DNA from: Miscanthus floridulus
Lineage: Eukaryota > Streptophyta > Magnoliopsida > Poales > Poaceae
NCBI RefSeq assembly: GCF_019320115.1
Contig: NC_089581.1
Coordinates: forward strand, 8,929,707-8,993,706
Direction: 5' to 3'
Length of the DNA: 64,000 bases
Shown here: positions 21,488 to 31,889 of the stretch, one piece after another
Layout: each line of letters opens with the position of its first letter
Position numbering within the stretch: the stretch's first letter is position 1
Translations under genes and position numbers: made by a program
Notes under the pieces: generated by a model
What the model saw: the letters and a program-made list of their open reading frames with translations, nothing else
The model's database searches: none
Told to the model about the DNA's origin: nothing

Positions 21488-24400
21488 TCATTTTCTGTCA
21501 GCAGTTAAGTTTGACACCACACGGCTACCAGCCCTGCTCATCGTTTTCGATATGAGGGGCTGAAGCCGCTTGCTACTTGAAGTTTCACTGGTGCCTGCCC
21601 CTGGATTCTGATACTCCTTCTGAAGCTCCTCAAGACGAGTCGATACCTGAAAAAAAAATACGACAGAACCATGGTATTTATTATCTTCCATGTAGGGCAG
21701 ATTTTCATGACTGTCAAATGAAACTCAGATAAAGCAGATGGAGTTTGCTAGATTTTCTTTCACGTCTGAATGTAACAAAGCGAGACAACTAACATGCTAG
21801 TCCAGTTATCTAAATTTGCTACTTCAATGCCCTATTGGGACACAAGTGAAATACAAAATACAGAGGTAACAGTGCAACATGCTATATTGCAAACTAATCG
21901 AGCACCACAGTATTGGAAATATTAGCTAGCAAACAGATGCATCAACATTAAACTCACATAAAGAAGATTACTGAAACATATAGGTTAAAAGAATACTTTA
22001 TACTAAGAGAATTCATATAGTAGTATAGTACCTTTAATTTATACCATACTAATGAGTTCTCTTACCTTACTATAAAAGGGAGACAGAACATTGTAACCCA
22101 AAGCCAAAAGGCAACAAATGGAAATAGTTTCAGAAAACAGCAAAGGTCAACTTTTAGTTTTTGCTATGACGGGAAAATTAAAAGAAACACATGAATATGA
22201 TACATGCAAGAGCACATTTATCCAAAAGCAAGCACTCATGTAAACACAAGTTTTGCGCAATAAGAAGTGAATTACCTTAAATGAGAAGGCAAGTGGCAAT
22301 AATATATCTGGATCTGTTGCCTCCTCAGGAAAATTTCTCAAGGAATATAGCAGTTTCTCAAAAGGTAATTTGACCTGACGGTTAGCAATTCAGTATTTCT
22401 CAATATTTGTTTCAAATATGGTTTCAAGCGAAAGTGACAGAAGATACAAAATACTAACCAAATCATCATGACAGAATCTCAATAGAGCCAATCCAACTTG
22501 GAATACAACCTTAATACCCTGTTAGGTATCAACCAGAAATAAGAAATAGCAACCAGATCAGAAAGTGCACAATATAATCAGTATTTTTTTGGTATTACAT
22601 CAACTACAGATTGGTAGATTAGCACCTAAAAATTCAAATGAATATAACACATCAAACAATAACTTGATCATATGAAATAAACTTTCAAGCCAAAAAGTTT
22701 TGGTCGCAAATGAAAAGGGTACTGAGAAAAGGAACAAGCAGCTGTGTTGTTAGAAGACCATTTAAAAGTAGCACAACAATCCATTTCATATAACTACTCC
22801 GTCCATCAACAAAAGAATCCAATTCTAGCACAGTAACAAGTTAAAGTATCTTGAGTTTGACTAACTATAAATGAAAAATATCAATATTACAATATCAAAT
22901 AAGTACCAGTAGATTTGTCATGAGATATATTTTCATACTATACTTATTTGGTGTCATTAACATTAATATTTTTACCTATATATTTGGTCAAACTTTAGAC
23001 ACGTTAACCAAGATTGCACCTAGAATTGAATTCTTTTGTGGACAGAGGTAGTATATCTTAAGTCAAAACTCTTTATGTAAACCAGTGGGGTTTCCTAATG
23101 AAAGGAGTTGTACAGATACAAGAGAGTATACTATTTATGAAGCAATAATGCCTAAAGAAAAGTCAAATAAACCAAGATGCAATCTAAACACGAAATACAC
23201 ATATGGCAGGATAAGATTCTAACCTCATAAAGAAACACATCCCAAACTCTAAGAGTTAGATGAAATGGGAAGGAATATGTGAAAACTGTGATAAACCATT
23301 GGCTTGCATACATGCTTGGGTTTATCATTTCTTCAACAAAGTGTTGTCCCAATTTTGGCATGAGCTCCATAACTAATTTCTCAAACTGAGACAGATATTG
23401 CTGCACGAGCGGCAAACCAGCCTGTTCCAAAGGTAAAAACAGATCAGTAGAAGTTTATAGTATGTAAGTTTACTCAAGAAACGAAGAAATTTTACAATTT
23501 TGCATCTCCAGCATTACTAATCACTCAAAACTGAAGATGAACACTGATGGAATACGAGTAGCCAGGAAAATATTTTACTTACTACTTAGTAGTTTAAAAT
23601 TTATATACGTCAGATAGGATAGACAATAAAGACAGCCATGAAACAAGCATTATGAAGCCCTCAAATTATAACAACTGGAAATCCAAATGTAATCCCAAGA
23701 TAATAACGATTACCTGATACAAGCCTTCCATTGGTGCATGGACAGCTCCCTTCAGCAATGCGACTAATAACCAGAATGCATCCTCCTCACTCATATAAAG
23801 AAGCAGCAGCCCAGCTATAAATCCCATTCCCTGTTAAATGAATTGTATAAACAACAGAATATTATTCAAGAGAGATCTTTGTATCCAAAAATTAGGTCAC
23901 TGGACTCAACACAAACCTGCACATATCCAACATCCCTGTCATAGACAGAATATGCTTTCAAAATGTTATACAAGGATCTTTGGCCTGGACCATGCCTTTG
24001 TTGGAAGAATATATGAGATGGAAATGTGCGTGATATGTCACGAATAATTTCCAATTCAGAGGCCGATGTCTCATATATCACCAGTGTCTGCCCAAAGTAT
24101 AGCACAGTGATACAAATAAGAGTGATATATATCAATAGCGAGAGCACTAGTCTACATAGTACTCTGATCATTAAGAAATATAAATGCAAACTGTAATAGA
24201 TACAAAACTAAAAAAATAGGACATTAGTTCCTTCAAAACTATCAGGACTTAAGAGACTAGCCACAAACTTCAGTGAAGTCAATAAAAGCATGGTGGAGTT
24301 ATCTGTACAAATTTGCACCTCAAGAATGGGATTCAATAGGATCCAATGTTGATGTGAGTATATATAATCTTTAAAAAGTTCAAATATTTTATTTAACAAT

Positions 24401-25315
24401 AATGCATGTATGCCACTTCATGTGCTGTTCCCCTGTTTCTCAATCTAGTATAACTAGGCAAATCACAATCATATAGAATGCCAGAAGATGCAAGAAAAAA
24501 AGGATCCTTATGGGTACCTCATAAACCCCTGGGTTCATTAGTAAGAGGTCCCGACTGCCTGAAATCAACTGCCAAACAAGTCCTCTGAGACAATCAGGAA
24601 TTCCTTTCCTTATTCGCCTTTTAACCACATGAGGGTTCCTTCTAACATAATGCTTCCAGTCACTACCACCAACACCTATCATCTTCCTCCATTTTCTTAT
24701 CCTTCTTTCCTCACTATAGTAACAGAAAAAAGAAAATAAAATAAAAGGACCTTGAAAGGTAGCTTGTTTAGAGAAATAAAAAGGAAGGTCAGACGGTGCA
24801 GTAGGAAAAGTAACTGATTTACACAAGTAAATAGTCTGATACCGGAAAAGAATGATAATATGGTGTCAGAGGCATGAGTAAGGTAGTAATAAAAAGTGCA
24901 CTTTATCAGTGAAGCAGTCTAATGTATTAGAACCATTCTACCAGTAAGTGCTGACCAAGCTAAGACCCAATCTTATGCACAGAAATGTAGCAAGAGCTGC
25001 TAGAAAGAAGAAAATAGAATCTAGGATGATCTTACAACCACCTATGGGAATAGACTAACATATCAAATTGGTAGAAACAAGAAGATACAATGACCCTAAT
25101 ATCTCGAGTATACATGTCTTGTAAGGCAGGTCACACATTCAGATAATACATGTCTTGTAAGGCAGGTCATACCTTTCACGTTCATGTATAGATTTGCCTT
25201 TTGGAATTCCATCAGGTGAGTTGCTTTGTTCTGGCTTTATAAAACCAAATCTGTCAACAGCACGAGAAGGAGCTGGTCCTGGTTCAGTGTCATCGGCTGC
25301 TTTCTTCTTATCCAT
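21488..25315 (-). CDS. TBC-domain Rab GTPase-activating protein, eight coding exons, 380 aa
   Basis: TBC proteins accelerate GTP hydrolysis by Rab GTPases and so switch off membrane-traffic steps. Exons on the minus strand: 25315-25173, 24713-24518, 24087-23917, 23830-23714, 23421-23224, 22518-22459, 22374-22276 and 21646-21488, all with GT/AG borders; the sum is 1143 bp. The N-terminal 47 residues (exon 1) are charged and disordered. The TBC domain runs from about residue 78 (GIPDCLRGLVWQLISGS) to about 328. Both catalytic fingers are present: the arginine finger in IIRDISRTFP (Arg133) and the glutamine finger in GYVQGM (Gln170, last residue of exon 3). The C-terminal tail (329-380) is Ser/Lys-rich and probably coiled at the start (RLEELQKEY). 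It resembles the plant TBC1/EVI5-like group; the target Rab is unknown. A leader exon with an 825-bp intron lies upstream. This unit 1 copy is intact; the unit 2 copy is broken. Confidence 0.93.
22797..23048. mobile_element. Stowaway MITE in an intron of the TBC gene
   Basis: The inverted ends CTCCGTCCATCAACAAAAGA and (complement) CCTCTGTCCACAAAAGAATT enclose AT-rich DNA, with TA at 22795-22796 and 23049-23050. It lies in the intron between exons 5 and 6. The unit 2 copy is about 50 bp shorter. Confidence 0.7.
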
Positions 25316-26330
25316 CTCGAGTATCTTCAGAGTTCAGACACATCATCCATATATCGAAATCGATATCCTGCCAATTATTTCGAGAAACCGTTGACTGATG
25401 TAAAGCTCTGACAACATGAACTTAACATGGAACAAAGCAGAATGTGCATGCTAGAAGACGAAGCGAAAACAGAACAAGCAGTCTTGCCTAATTTCTGATG
25501 TGACACGAATTTAGGACAGAGAAATGAACCAGGTTCCCGAAGACCGAAAGGATCAGCTAAAGGAATGTGTGAAACAAAGAAGCCGAAAGGATCATTTAAA
25601 GGAATGTGTGAAACAAGCCTGTTTGTTTGGCTGTGGCTTGTCGTAAACGATCGTAAATTTCCAGCTGGAACAGTATTTTTCTCTCACACAAATCAGCCAG
25701 CCGTACTTCTTCACGAGCCAGCAACGATACGAACCAGCCAACCGAAAGCATACTTTGCAGGTCCAACAGTACCTTCAGGAGATATCGGCCTCTCCACGCT
25801 GCATAATCCGATCGCACTAATCGTATGACCCAATGTTCAAAAGCTAGCAATCCATAGCTACTCAATTCGCCTATCCGATGCCCCCCTCGGCCCTCCTCCC
25901 TGCAAGCATGGATTCCAAGTTTCCAACAAATGAAGGCGAAGGGGCGCCTCCCGCCCACAAGCCGAATACCCGTAACCCTAGGGATCCAAAAGGACCATGG
26001 CAGCACAGAATCCCACAGACCCGACCCCGCGACGAGAACGCGACAAGCCACAGGCAGCATTCGGATCGGGCGCCGCCAGCACCCGGCCGTACCGAGCCCC
26101 CCATTCCCGCGCGAGCCCCGCCCGCGGAAAACGAAGCTCGACCGGGACATTTTTTTTTCCAATCTCAGGAGGGGAGAGCTAGGGAGACCTACCTGATTTC
26201 TCCCGCGGCGCGGCGTGCCCGGAGCTCGGGAAGAGGAGGCGAGGAGAGGAGATGCGATTTTGTCTTCTTCGGTCTCGTGCGAGGGTTCTTCGGCGAACTC
26301 GACCCGGACGCGGAAGGGACTCGGGATTCT
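25316..26330 (-). other. 5' leader and leader intron of the TBC gene
   Basis: Upstream of the ATG at 25315 the minus strand has a plausible acceptor (TTGGCAG, exon edge at 25367). At 26193 there is a good donor: AATCAG followed by GTAGGT. This predicts a non-coding first exon of at least 26193-26330, an 825-bp leader intron (25368-26192) and a 52-bp second leader piece. Leader introns are common in plant housekeeping genes. The transcription start is not determined. A 258-codon open frame across this interval on the minus strand is GC-rich shadow and crosses the MITE. Confidence 0.55.
25617..25745. mobile_element. hAT-like MITE in the TBC leader intron
   Basis: It begins CCTGTTTGTTTGGCTGTGGC and carries the family core (CAGTATTTTTCTCTCACAC, AATCAGCCAGCC) and a GAACCAGCCAACC end. 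The unit 2 copy at about 58,780-58,908 appears identical. Confidence 0.55.
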
Positions 26331-27736
26331 CTTTTTTTTTTTTTCCTTAGCCGGACACGGACAGGACGGCACGGCAGGTAGGGCTGGATACCGAGGTGGC
26401 TCGGCTCGATATGCAACTCGGCTCGGCTCGTGAAAAAGATTGATCGAGCCGGGAGCAGGGAGCTGAGGTTGATCTTGCTATGTGCCCACATCGTCAGACG
26501 GCATGGTCATCGCCTTCAGAGACCACAGCGATAACCCGCGCAATGCAAGCGGATCAGCAGCTACCACTGGTTCAGAGTTCAGACCAAAGATGAAAGATGT
26601 GCTTCTGGATAGGCGAGCACGCCATGCACGCAGTGGAGGATGCACGATGGGAACAAAGGGGGCTAAATAATGAAGATTTAGGGCTAGAGCTAGAGATTAA
26701 TGGTGATTTGAGGCTAGTTAACCGTGATCTAATGAAGAAATCAGACTCAGGGGCTGTAGCCCCCTTTGGATCTGCCCCCTGCATGCACGTGCATGGCCTG
26801 GTGGCTCAAAACTTCAAACACTGTTTTCCGACGGCGGCGGCGGCGGTGTGCACGCTATGCTTGGCTGCATCCCATGCATTGCCTCCTCGCTGGTTTCCTC
26901 GTCGAGAAGAATTTGCTCGTTTTGAGCCTTTTGGGAATGAGGATTTCCGGGCTGTTTGGATGCAGAATTGAGAATCTTGCATGGTCCAGGCATCAATTTC
27001 AGACGTTCATTTTTGACTGCGTGAGATTGGATGCACCTGCCTGAGCTAGAGCTTCTAGGTTAGGGCTCTATCCATACAAGCCATACATTCACGCCTGCAA
27101 GCGATGCGTTTAGGGGAGTCTTGCATGTTTCTTACCAGTATATTGCCCGTGCTAACGCTACGAGTGGATCCCATTAAGTAACCTTTCCAGGTACTCATAT
27201 ATTCTAACTATGAAAGAAAAATATTTAAATATGTGAGATCAATGCCCTCAGGTCTGGTTTGACCTTTTTATAACTATCAACAAGATGCATTTTTTTAGAA
27301 ATACCTGCCACATTTTTAGAACATGACCAACCCAGTAGTTTTTTCAAGAAAAATTTCCGACATACGAACATCCCAAATGGTGCTGTCATAGTCATGGCAT
27401 ATTGTCCTGAGCAGACCAGCAATAACATACTACAGAAGATCAAGATAACAGAGTGTATGTATGTAATAAGCATGACAATAATGGTGCACAACCTGCAAGT
27501 GTGGGATAGAACATGCAAATCATCAACCCCATCTTTGCTCAGTGACACAAATCCGATGTCGAAACAGTGCAAGAAATTGACAACACAAAGGCTTCAATAT
27601 GTGAGTGCTAATAGTGTTCACTCCCTGAAGCCTTGCTCAAACCGAGATAGTTTTTTTTATAAACAAACCGAGCTAGATTTTGATATAGCACATAATCAGA
27701 CTCACTGCTATTCCCAGCCATCTCCAGCAACCTAAA
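26331..27736. other. Intergenic DNA upstream of the TBC gene
   Basis: This contains the TBC promoter region near 26.3-26.6 kb, a short GGC-rich tract at about 26,831-26,850 and AT-rich DNA to 27.7 kb. Frames of 92-124 codons on both strands show no domain. Fragments of MITEs are likely (for example around 26,660-26,770, with GGGGCTAAAT and AGCCCC ends) but are not firmly delimited. Confidence 0.35.
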
Positions 27737-28629
27737 TCACTTGCCGCATATGCCCTGGAAAATTGAGAGGATTATGATGAGGATCAGCCCGACGACGATG
27801 CCAAGGACGATGAGCTTCATCTTCATGTCATTATCGCCGCACCTGCACGCCATGCCACCTGAAATCAGCAGCCTGAGAGATGCCAATGTTCTGTTTCAGT
27901 TCTTCTCTTCTGTCTGACACAGGCAAGCTACTGAAGAGATACTTGGTTATGACGATATAAACAGAAACTTGCAACAAACACAGACATCATCGTGGAGCTG
28001 CTCTGTCCCTGTGACAAGCCCATCGATCTGTTGTCCGTGATCAAAGGCCTAAAATATTTCCACCAAATTAATTCCTCGTTCAGAAGTAGTATTTCAAAGT
28101 AAGCTAGTCAAGGCCAAAGATAACTCAAGAATGAAAGCAGAATTATTGAAGGTTTCAGCCTAGGTAAGCAGATGCAGGAATCCATCATCAGGTCATGCAT
28201 GCCTGGGAAAGCATATACCGATATACGTTGGTTATTACCTTATCAATGTTTTCCATCGTGATGCTTTTCACTTGTTGGACCTGAGCCTTCACTTTGGACA
28301 GCTTACTCACCTCTGATCCGTATAGTACTGCATCTGGTCTCTAAGCCTCAACCTATATTGCTAGTCACCCAGTCCCCAAGCATGCCCACATTGAGGAATA
28401 AAAAAGGGTAGTCTACAGTATTGGAAATGCATTTAAAAGTCTGAAAAAATTCTTGTTCTTGCAGACAAAGAATGAGAATTGTTACCCGAAATCTCGAGTG
28501 AGACTCTTGGCTGTAACTGTTTTGCTGCTTTGCCCCCAGCATATCTCTTGTGGAAGTCCTCCATGATCATCTCCAGGAAGACCATAGGAATCTGCTGCCC
28601 AGCTGACTCGGTTGCGACGACGCAGTATG
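27737..28629 (-). pseudogene. VAMP72-type longin R-SNARE pseudogene, 5' truncated
   Basis: Minus-strand blocks follow the exon order of plant VAMP72 R-SNAREs. 28629-28486 encodes the second half of a longin domain ([19 protein letters not shown], then HKRYAGGKAA). 28327-28239 encodes VSKLSKVKAQVQQVKSITME, the start of the SNARE motif. 28048 leftward encodes FDHGQQIDGLVTGTEQL. 27858-27737 encodes the C-terminal membrane anchor (MKLIVLGIVVGLILIIILS). Splice borders are partly kept, but the SNARE exon has a small deletion with frame loss near 28,316 (the expected DHPEE segment reads out of frame), the third block lacks a good donor and the last exon loses the segment before the anchor. The first longin exon is missing; the retroelement LTR at 28852 begins just upstream. 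No functional product is expected. VAMP72 proteins act in secretory vesicle fusion. Confidence 0.75.
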
Positions 28630-28851
28630 CTGCAATTTGATTTCAGTTATTAACCCAGGTGGAGTTGAGCAAACATAAATAATTTTTCTGTGCATCTTCT
28701 TATATTATCACAAAAGAGACCATATTATGAGAAACAAGAAAGAATATCAACTATCAACAGTTGAACCAATAATACACGAATCACCAGCAGTTTTGTACAA
28801 CAAACTTTTTATCTTATACGCATGCCATATTTTTTCTAAACATAAAGATGT

Positions 28852-29205
28852 TGTTATGACCGGCATCCAGTATACAAGGCGTATGCCCATTAGTGGCTAG
28901 GGGCTGTCGGCCAGGGGGCCCAAAAGCCCATAGTTATTTTATTTAATCCTATTATTAGATAGAAGTATAAATACTTGTAAAGACTTTGAGATTGGATTAA
29001 GCAGAAACATAATTGTTTCTGGCTTCCTTAAGGGAGTCGGGATTACCTAACCCTAGCCGCCTCCTGCTGTTGTCGCCCGCCTCCTCTTCCTTCACACGCG
29101 CGACCACGGCCCCTCGGCGTTGTTCGTCGCGCTTCAAGCCTCGTCCTCCGATCTCCCACAACTACAATCTTCGATCCGTCTGGGGGAGGCCTGCTGTACC
29201 CATCA
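28852..29205 (+). repeat. 5' LTR of a Met-primed LTR retrotransposon
   Basis: The interval starts TGTTATGACC and ends CATCA just before a primer-binding site (TTGGTATCAGAG, about 29208-29219) complementary to the 3' end of initiator Met tRNA. The length is about 354 bp. The end positions are inferred from TG/CA and the primer site, because the other LTR is not in the window. Confidence 0.65.
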
Positions 29206-29231
29206 ACTTGGTATCAGAGACCTTGCCGATC

Positions 29232-29979
29232 ATGGAGTCCCCCGCTGCCTCCACATCGCCGGTGATTTCCGCCGCGCCACTCTCCACCGCAGCGCCTTCC
29301 GCACCTTCAGGCGCGCTGGTGACCCTGTCGCTGCCGCTGGGATCGATGGCTGCGCCGGCCCTGGTTTTCTCGCCTGAACAAACGACGGCGGCGATCATGG
29401 ACCTCAGCCACTGCATGCGGGAGGTCCAGGGAACCCTTCGGGTGCTCCTCCAGGGACAGTTGACCATCACGCCGCCGCTGCCCACACAGCCACCACCACC
29501 CCCGCCGCCACCGTCATCAGCCGCATCCTACCCGGCCATCTCGTACCCCTACGGGATGCCCACCGCGGCACTGCCCTCGTCGCTGTCCTCCGTATCACTG
29601 CCATCGACATATGTTCCGATTCAACAGATTCGTTTTCCACCGTCGCCGTCGCAGATTCCGGCCTGGGCGCTCAGTCCCACGACCGCGCCAATCTACTCCA
29701 CGACGACACCGCAGGCGTCCATACCTCCAGCGCTGACGACGGGCGCTGTTGTCGCTCACGGTGGGCCGTTCACAATAGGCACCCTCTATGGAGGTGTCGA
29801 TGGCACGCTCATCCATGGCAGTAGCCTCCTGCCGCACTCCATCGCTTCACCAACCATCGACAGCTTTCCCGCGGGTGGTAATCAGGGCGGCGAGCAGGAG
29901 GGGGTGACCATGGGCGCCACCCCCCCCCCGAAGTTTTACAAGCTGGAGTTCTCGACGTACGATTGCTCTAAAGACTCCC
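29232..29979 (+). pseudogene. Truncated gag of an LTR retrotransposon, cut by a gypsy LTR
   Basis: The first ATG after the primer-binding site (29232) opens a frame of 249 codons rich in Pro, Ser, Ala and Thr. It ends with a GATPPPKFYKLEFSTYDCSKD-type block that resembles the start of the Ty3/gypsy gag core (KLEFPTYDG type). The frame is then interrupted at 29980 by the TGTCGGGTACC end of another LTR. The frame also stays open upstream into the LTR, but the start after the primer site is the natural one. In unit 1 it is free of stops; in unit 2 it is shifted by several single-base indels. Lineage is a guess; no pol remains. Confidence 0.65.
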
Positions 29980-30251
29980 TGTCGGGTACCATAAAATAGG
30001 GTACCCCAAGCGTACACCAAAAGGGTCACTTAAATCCCATCAACAACAAAGCTAGAGGGTAAGCCATGGGCTCATCACCAGCCCCGTCCGAGCCCACTAG
30101 GCTCTCCACCTCACCTCAGGCCTCGCACGGGAGGTCTCGGCGCCCTGACGCAATCTCCACCTCGCGCAAGGCCTCTCACGGGAGACCTCGGCAAGGAGCC
30201 CAATCTCCGTCTCGCCCGAGGCCCCATGCGTACAGCCTCGGATGAGACTAC
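29980..30251 (+). repeat. First part of the Tat-type gypsy 5' LTR, interrupted by the Sirevirus
   Basis: It starts TGTCGGGTACCATAAAATAG, a common opening of grass gypsy LTRs, directly inside the preceding gag frame. After 272 bp the Sirevirus is inserted; the LTR resumes at 43578 after a 5-bp target duplication. Together the LTR is about 1.31 kb. Confidence 0.85.
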
Positions 30252-30691
30252 TGAAAGCATCTAGGCCCCTAGTTGGATTTCGGTGATTAATGTCAATACA
30301 AGATTACTATGACTAACGTGTGTTTTGCAGAGGCAATTAAGTTAGGTCATGGTAATGGAGATCGATTGGGCAATCGAGGTTGTCATGCCCCTACGATGGA
30401 AATCGTTTCGGTTTTCAGAGGATGGACGACAAGGTTAAGGATAACTAGTTCTAAGTGTCGATTGGAGTTGGAGAGACACTTAGAGTAGTTTAGGACTTTG
30501 TTTTTTCCTTTGGCCGTACTATGAAGGGGGGTATGAACGGGTAGCTTGACCTAGTTGAGTCTAGTGAGTTAGGTGTGGTGCACACTTGTTAAAACTAGCT
30601 CTAGGTAGCTCCTATGAATGCCTAAGATCCTTTGGAGCAAACTTCATTCACATATGTTCGAAAGTTGAAAGTGAATGGAGGGTCAAACACT

Positions 30692-31065
30692 GACCGGACG
30701 CTGGCTCCGGTGCGACCGGACGCTGGCCGCAGGGTCCGGCCAGTTCGTTTGACTGAGGTGGTTAAGTCTGTTGTGACCGGACGCTGGAGAGTCGTGTGAC
30801 CGGACGCTGAGAGCTAGCGTCCGGTCAACTCCAGTAAGGGTCCAGACTTGAAAAAGTGTGACCGGACGCGTCCGGTCAGTGCGACCGGACCCTGAGGGTT
30901 CAGCGTCCGGTCGAGTCCAGTAAGGTTCCAGTAAGGGTTTTATGCGACCGGACGCGTCCGGTCAGTGCTGACCGGACCCTGCCAGCGTCCGGTCGACTCT
31001 TTAAATACTGGTTCGCGGGTAGAACTGACCGGAGCGTCCGGTCATCACGACCGGAGCGTCCGGTC
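30692..31065. repeat. Array of GACCGGACGC / GCGTCCGGTC palindromic motifs in the 5' LTR
   Basis: More than fifteen copies of GACCGGA(CGC) or its complement occur here, including two perfect 18-bp palindromes GACCGGACGCGTCCGGTC at 30860-30877 and 30946-30963. The array sits upstream of the TATA box. Sireviruses are known to carry CCGGAC-type palindromes near their promoters, so a regulatory role is likely. The same array is at 42428-42801 in the 3' LTR and at the window end in unit 2. Confidence 0.9.
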
Positions 31066-31106
31066 ACCCCGCAGAAGCTCATAACGGATAGTTTTTCAGG
31101 CTGCCT

Positions 31107-31114
31107 TATAAATA
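31107..31114 (+). promoter_or_regulatory. Sirevirus LTR TATA box
   Basis: TATAAATA follows the palindromic array by about 40 bp and precedes the likely transcript start. The identical element in the 3' LTR is at 42843-42850. Confidence 0.7.
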
Positions 31115-31838
31115 GAAGCTCCACTCGTGAGTGGAGTGACTTTTGCTCATTCCAACAGCTGAGAAACACGTTTGTGAGTGCCAAGAAGAGCAAGGTCCTA
31201 GTGAGGTGTTTGTGATTTGAGAATCCAAGAGAGTAGCCTCACTAGCAAATCAAGAGTAGCAAAGTGTGCATCCATCGTCTCATTAGGCTTCGCGTGGTCA
31301 AGTGAGAGTTCGTGCTTGTTACTCTTGGTGATCGCCATCACCTAGACGGCTTGGTGGTGATTGGGAGTTTGGTGTTCACCCGGCGGAGCTTGTGGGTGAC
31401 CCAACTCAAGTTGTGAGCGGCTTTGGGTGATTCGCCGCGACGGAGTGTCGAAGAATCAACCCGTAAAGAGCACTTGATCCTTGCGCGGATCAAGGGGGAG
31501 CTACACCCTTGCGTGGGTGCTCCAACGAGGACTAGTGGAGAGTGGCGACTCTTCGATACCTCGGCAAAACATCGCCGCGTTCCTTTCTCTCCCTATTTAC
31601 TTTGAGCACTTACTTTGAGTATTTACTTTAAGCAATTCAATACTTGTTTTACATCCATAGAATTGCTTGCTTGAGTAAGGTTGGAACATAGGTGGTGAGT
31701 TCGTTGTGCATTAGTTTGATAGAAATACTTTTCTAGGCACAAGGGGTTAATTGGGCTATCCGTAGGATTTGTTTATTGCAAGAGAATTTCGAATTAGCCC
31801 AATTCACCCCCCCTCTTGGGCATCTTGATCCTTTCAAT

Positions 31839-31850
31839 TGGTATCAGAGC
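31839..31850 (+). promoter_or_regulatory. Sirevirus primer-binding site (Met tRNA)
   Basis: TGGTATCAGAGC lies two bases after the 5' LTR and matches the 3' end of plant initiator Met tRNA, the usual primer of copia elements. Confidence 0.9.
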
Positions 31851-31889
31851 CTCGTGCTCACGTTTTTAAGCTTAATCGCTTAGAGCAAG

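Larger units (their letters stand above)
30252..31836 (+). repeat. Sirevirus 5' LTR, 1585 bp
   Basis: It runs from TGAAAGCATC to ATCCTTTCA. It carries a repeat array (30692-31065), a TATA box (31107-31114) and a CCACTCGTGAGTGG near-palindrome just after it. It is one base different from the 3' LTR. Confidence 0.95.

Noticed and set aside
25596..26372. 258-codon open frame on the minus strand upstream of the TBC gene
   Set aside because: It crosses a MITE and the predicted leader intron, has no family motif and lies in GC-rich sequence. Best explained as a shadow frame.
27225..27735. 115-codon minus-strand and 113-codon plus-strand overlapping frames
   Set aside because: They overlap each other on opposite strands, are copied in unit 2 only by the duplication, and show no domain or splice context.
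29013..29231. N-terminal extension of the 29-kb gag frame
   Set aside because: These codons lie in the LTR and primer-binding site; the natural start is the ATG at 29232.
30692..31065. CRISPR-like array
   Set aside because: Short palindromic units with irregular spacers inside an LTR of a plant retrotransposon; no cas genes and the wrong kind of genome.
30900..31193. 97-codon minus-strand frame repeated at 42636-42929
   Set aside because: It lies in the Sirevirus LTR and is duplicated only because the LTR is. No protein motif.
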